DNA of 64,000 nt, taken from Flavobacterium dauae. Its GTDB lineage: Bacteria; Bacteroidota; Bacteroidia; Flavobacteriales; Flavobacteriaceae. The notes below the pieces were generated by a model. It was given only the letters and a program-made list of their open reading frames with translations. It was not told the origin of the DNA and did not search any database. Location of the stretch: positions 2,880,829 through 2,944,828 of the forward strand of contig NZ_CP130821.1 of the NCBI RefSeq assembly GCF_004151275.2, in the 5' to 3' direction. The stretch's first letter is position 1; every line of letters begins with the position of its first letter. The translations under genes were made by a program, and so were the position numbers. Below, piece by piece: positions 63,761 through 64,000 of the stretch.

Positions 63761-64000
63761 TTATTGTTCCACGTGGAACATGTTAATTTTTTCTTGTTCT
63801 TTAGATCGCATTAATAAAGCTTCACTTTCGCTTTTATCTTTATAACCACAATAGTGTAAAACACCGTGTGCTAAAACCCTTAGTAATTCTTCGTTAAACG
63901 ATACCTCGTAATCTTTTGCATTATCCTGAACTCTTTCAATCGAAATAAAAATATCACCTGATATTAAATCGCCAATACAATAATCAAAACTTATAATATC
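63761..64000 (-). CDS. ybeY: Endoribonuclease YbeY, C-terminal part
   Basis: 79 residues are in the window; the start lies beyond 64000. The frame reads IISFDYCIGDLISGDIFISI, then ELLRVLAHGVLHYCGYKDKS, containing most of the HGxLHxxGY zinc motif, and ends QEKINMFHVEQ. YbeY is a single-strand endoribonuclease for rRNA maturation and quality control. The stop TAA lies at 63761-63763, 37 bases upstream of mnmG, so the two are probably co-transcribed. The last codons contain a parS-like palindrome. Confidence 0.9.
   Translation of the reverse strand, partial: DIISFDYCIGDLISGDIFISIERVQDNAKDYEVSFNEELLRVLAHGVLHYCGYKDKSESEALLMRSKEQEKINMFHVEQ
63765..63780. other. parS-like site 3, inside the ybeY coding end
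   Basis: TGTTCCACGTGGAACA, a perfect 16-base palindrome. It differs by one base from TGTTCCACGTGAAACA. It encodes the last residues MFHVEQ of ybeY. Confidence 0.75.

Overview
The window looks like chromosomal DNA of a Flavobacteriales bacterium (Bacteroidota; Flavobacteriaceae or Weeksellaceae). The evidence is AT-rich sequence, TAnnTTTG-type -7 promoter elements, type IX secretion (T9SS) C-terminal sorting domains, lipoprotein and OmpH-type envelope genes, and the thiamine, mnmG and ybeY genes. No rRNA, tRNA, CRISPR array or integron integrase was seen.

Region by region. (1) 1-9.9 kb is an accessory stretch whose host genes all lie on the + strand: an alkylation-repair group (2OG-Fe(II) oxygenase, Ada zinc domain, AlkB), a VOC protein, DUF4180, a SUMF1-like protein, a secreted DUF4375/MORN protein and a GNAT toxin-antitoxin pair. 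Large imperfect palindromes with CCGCTAAC / GTTAGCGG ends separate several of these genes. One palindrome is split by a group II intron and the next by an IS1182-family element. (2) 10.6-28 kb is a polymorphic-toxin locus. It has a T9SS-sorted surface protein, a 3,699-residue Rhs/SpvB/YD-repeat protein with an Ntox21-like tip and immunity gene, then a displaced Rhs 3' module (JAMM-like DUF4329 tip plus exported immunity candidate), two decayed Rhs 3' modules, and an IS1-family element whose left end recurs at several junctions. (3) 28.6-30.8 kb is a cold-shock RNA operon (RRM protein, DEAD helicase, two cold-shock-domain proteins). (4) 30.8-43.9 kb is mixed chromosome: KAS III-like enzyme, DUF421 protein, a T9SS choice-of-anchor protein, barstar, esterase, MsrA, lipoproteins and a TauE transporter, with several gene relics and small palindromic repeats. 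(5) 43.9-48.4 kb is a second accessory island on the + strand: a broken AraC regulator, two DHFR/RibD-like reductases, a rifampin ADP-ribosyltransferase and DUF2867, with palindromes of the same family as in region 1. (6) 48.6-55.4 kb is a complete thiamine operon on the - strand (thiS-thiC-tenI/thiE-thiD-thiE-thiG-thiH-thiF) under a TPP riboswitch. (7) 55.4-56.3 kb is a scar of three gene relics. (8) 56.4-64 kb holds a Pif1-like helicase, a YoeB-type toxin-antitoxin pair, an outer-membrane protein, OmpH, a methyltransferase, mnmG and the 3' part of ybeY, with three parS-like sites around mnmG.

The most unusual signal is the palindrome family. In two units the sequence at the start of the unit is complementary to the sequence at its own end (GTTAGCGGTAATGCA at 5720 against TGCACTACCGCTAAC at 7048; GTTGTGCGAT at 8961 against ATCGCACAAC at 9767). 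This is the arrangement expected of integron-like gene cassettes with attC-type sites, although the core does not match the classical GTTRRRY and no integrase is present. The group II intron sits exactly in the core of one such site. The second notable system is the Rhs locus, with its T9SS-sorted partner gene and a string of displaced toxin modules joined through IS1 fragments.
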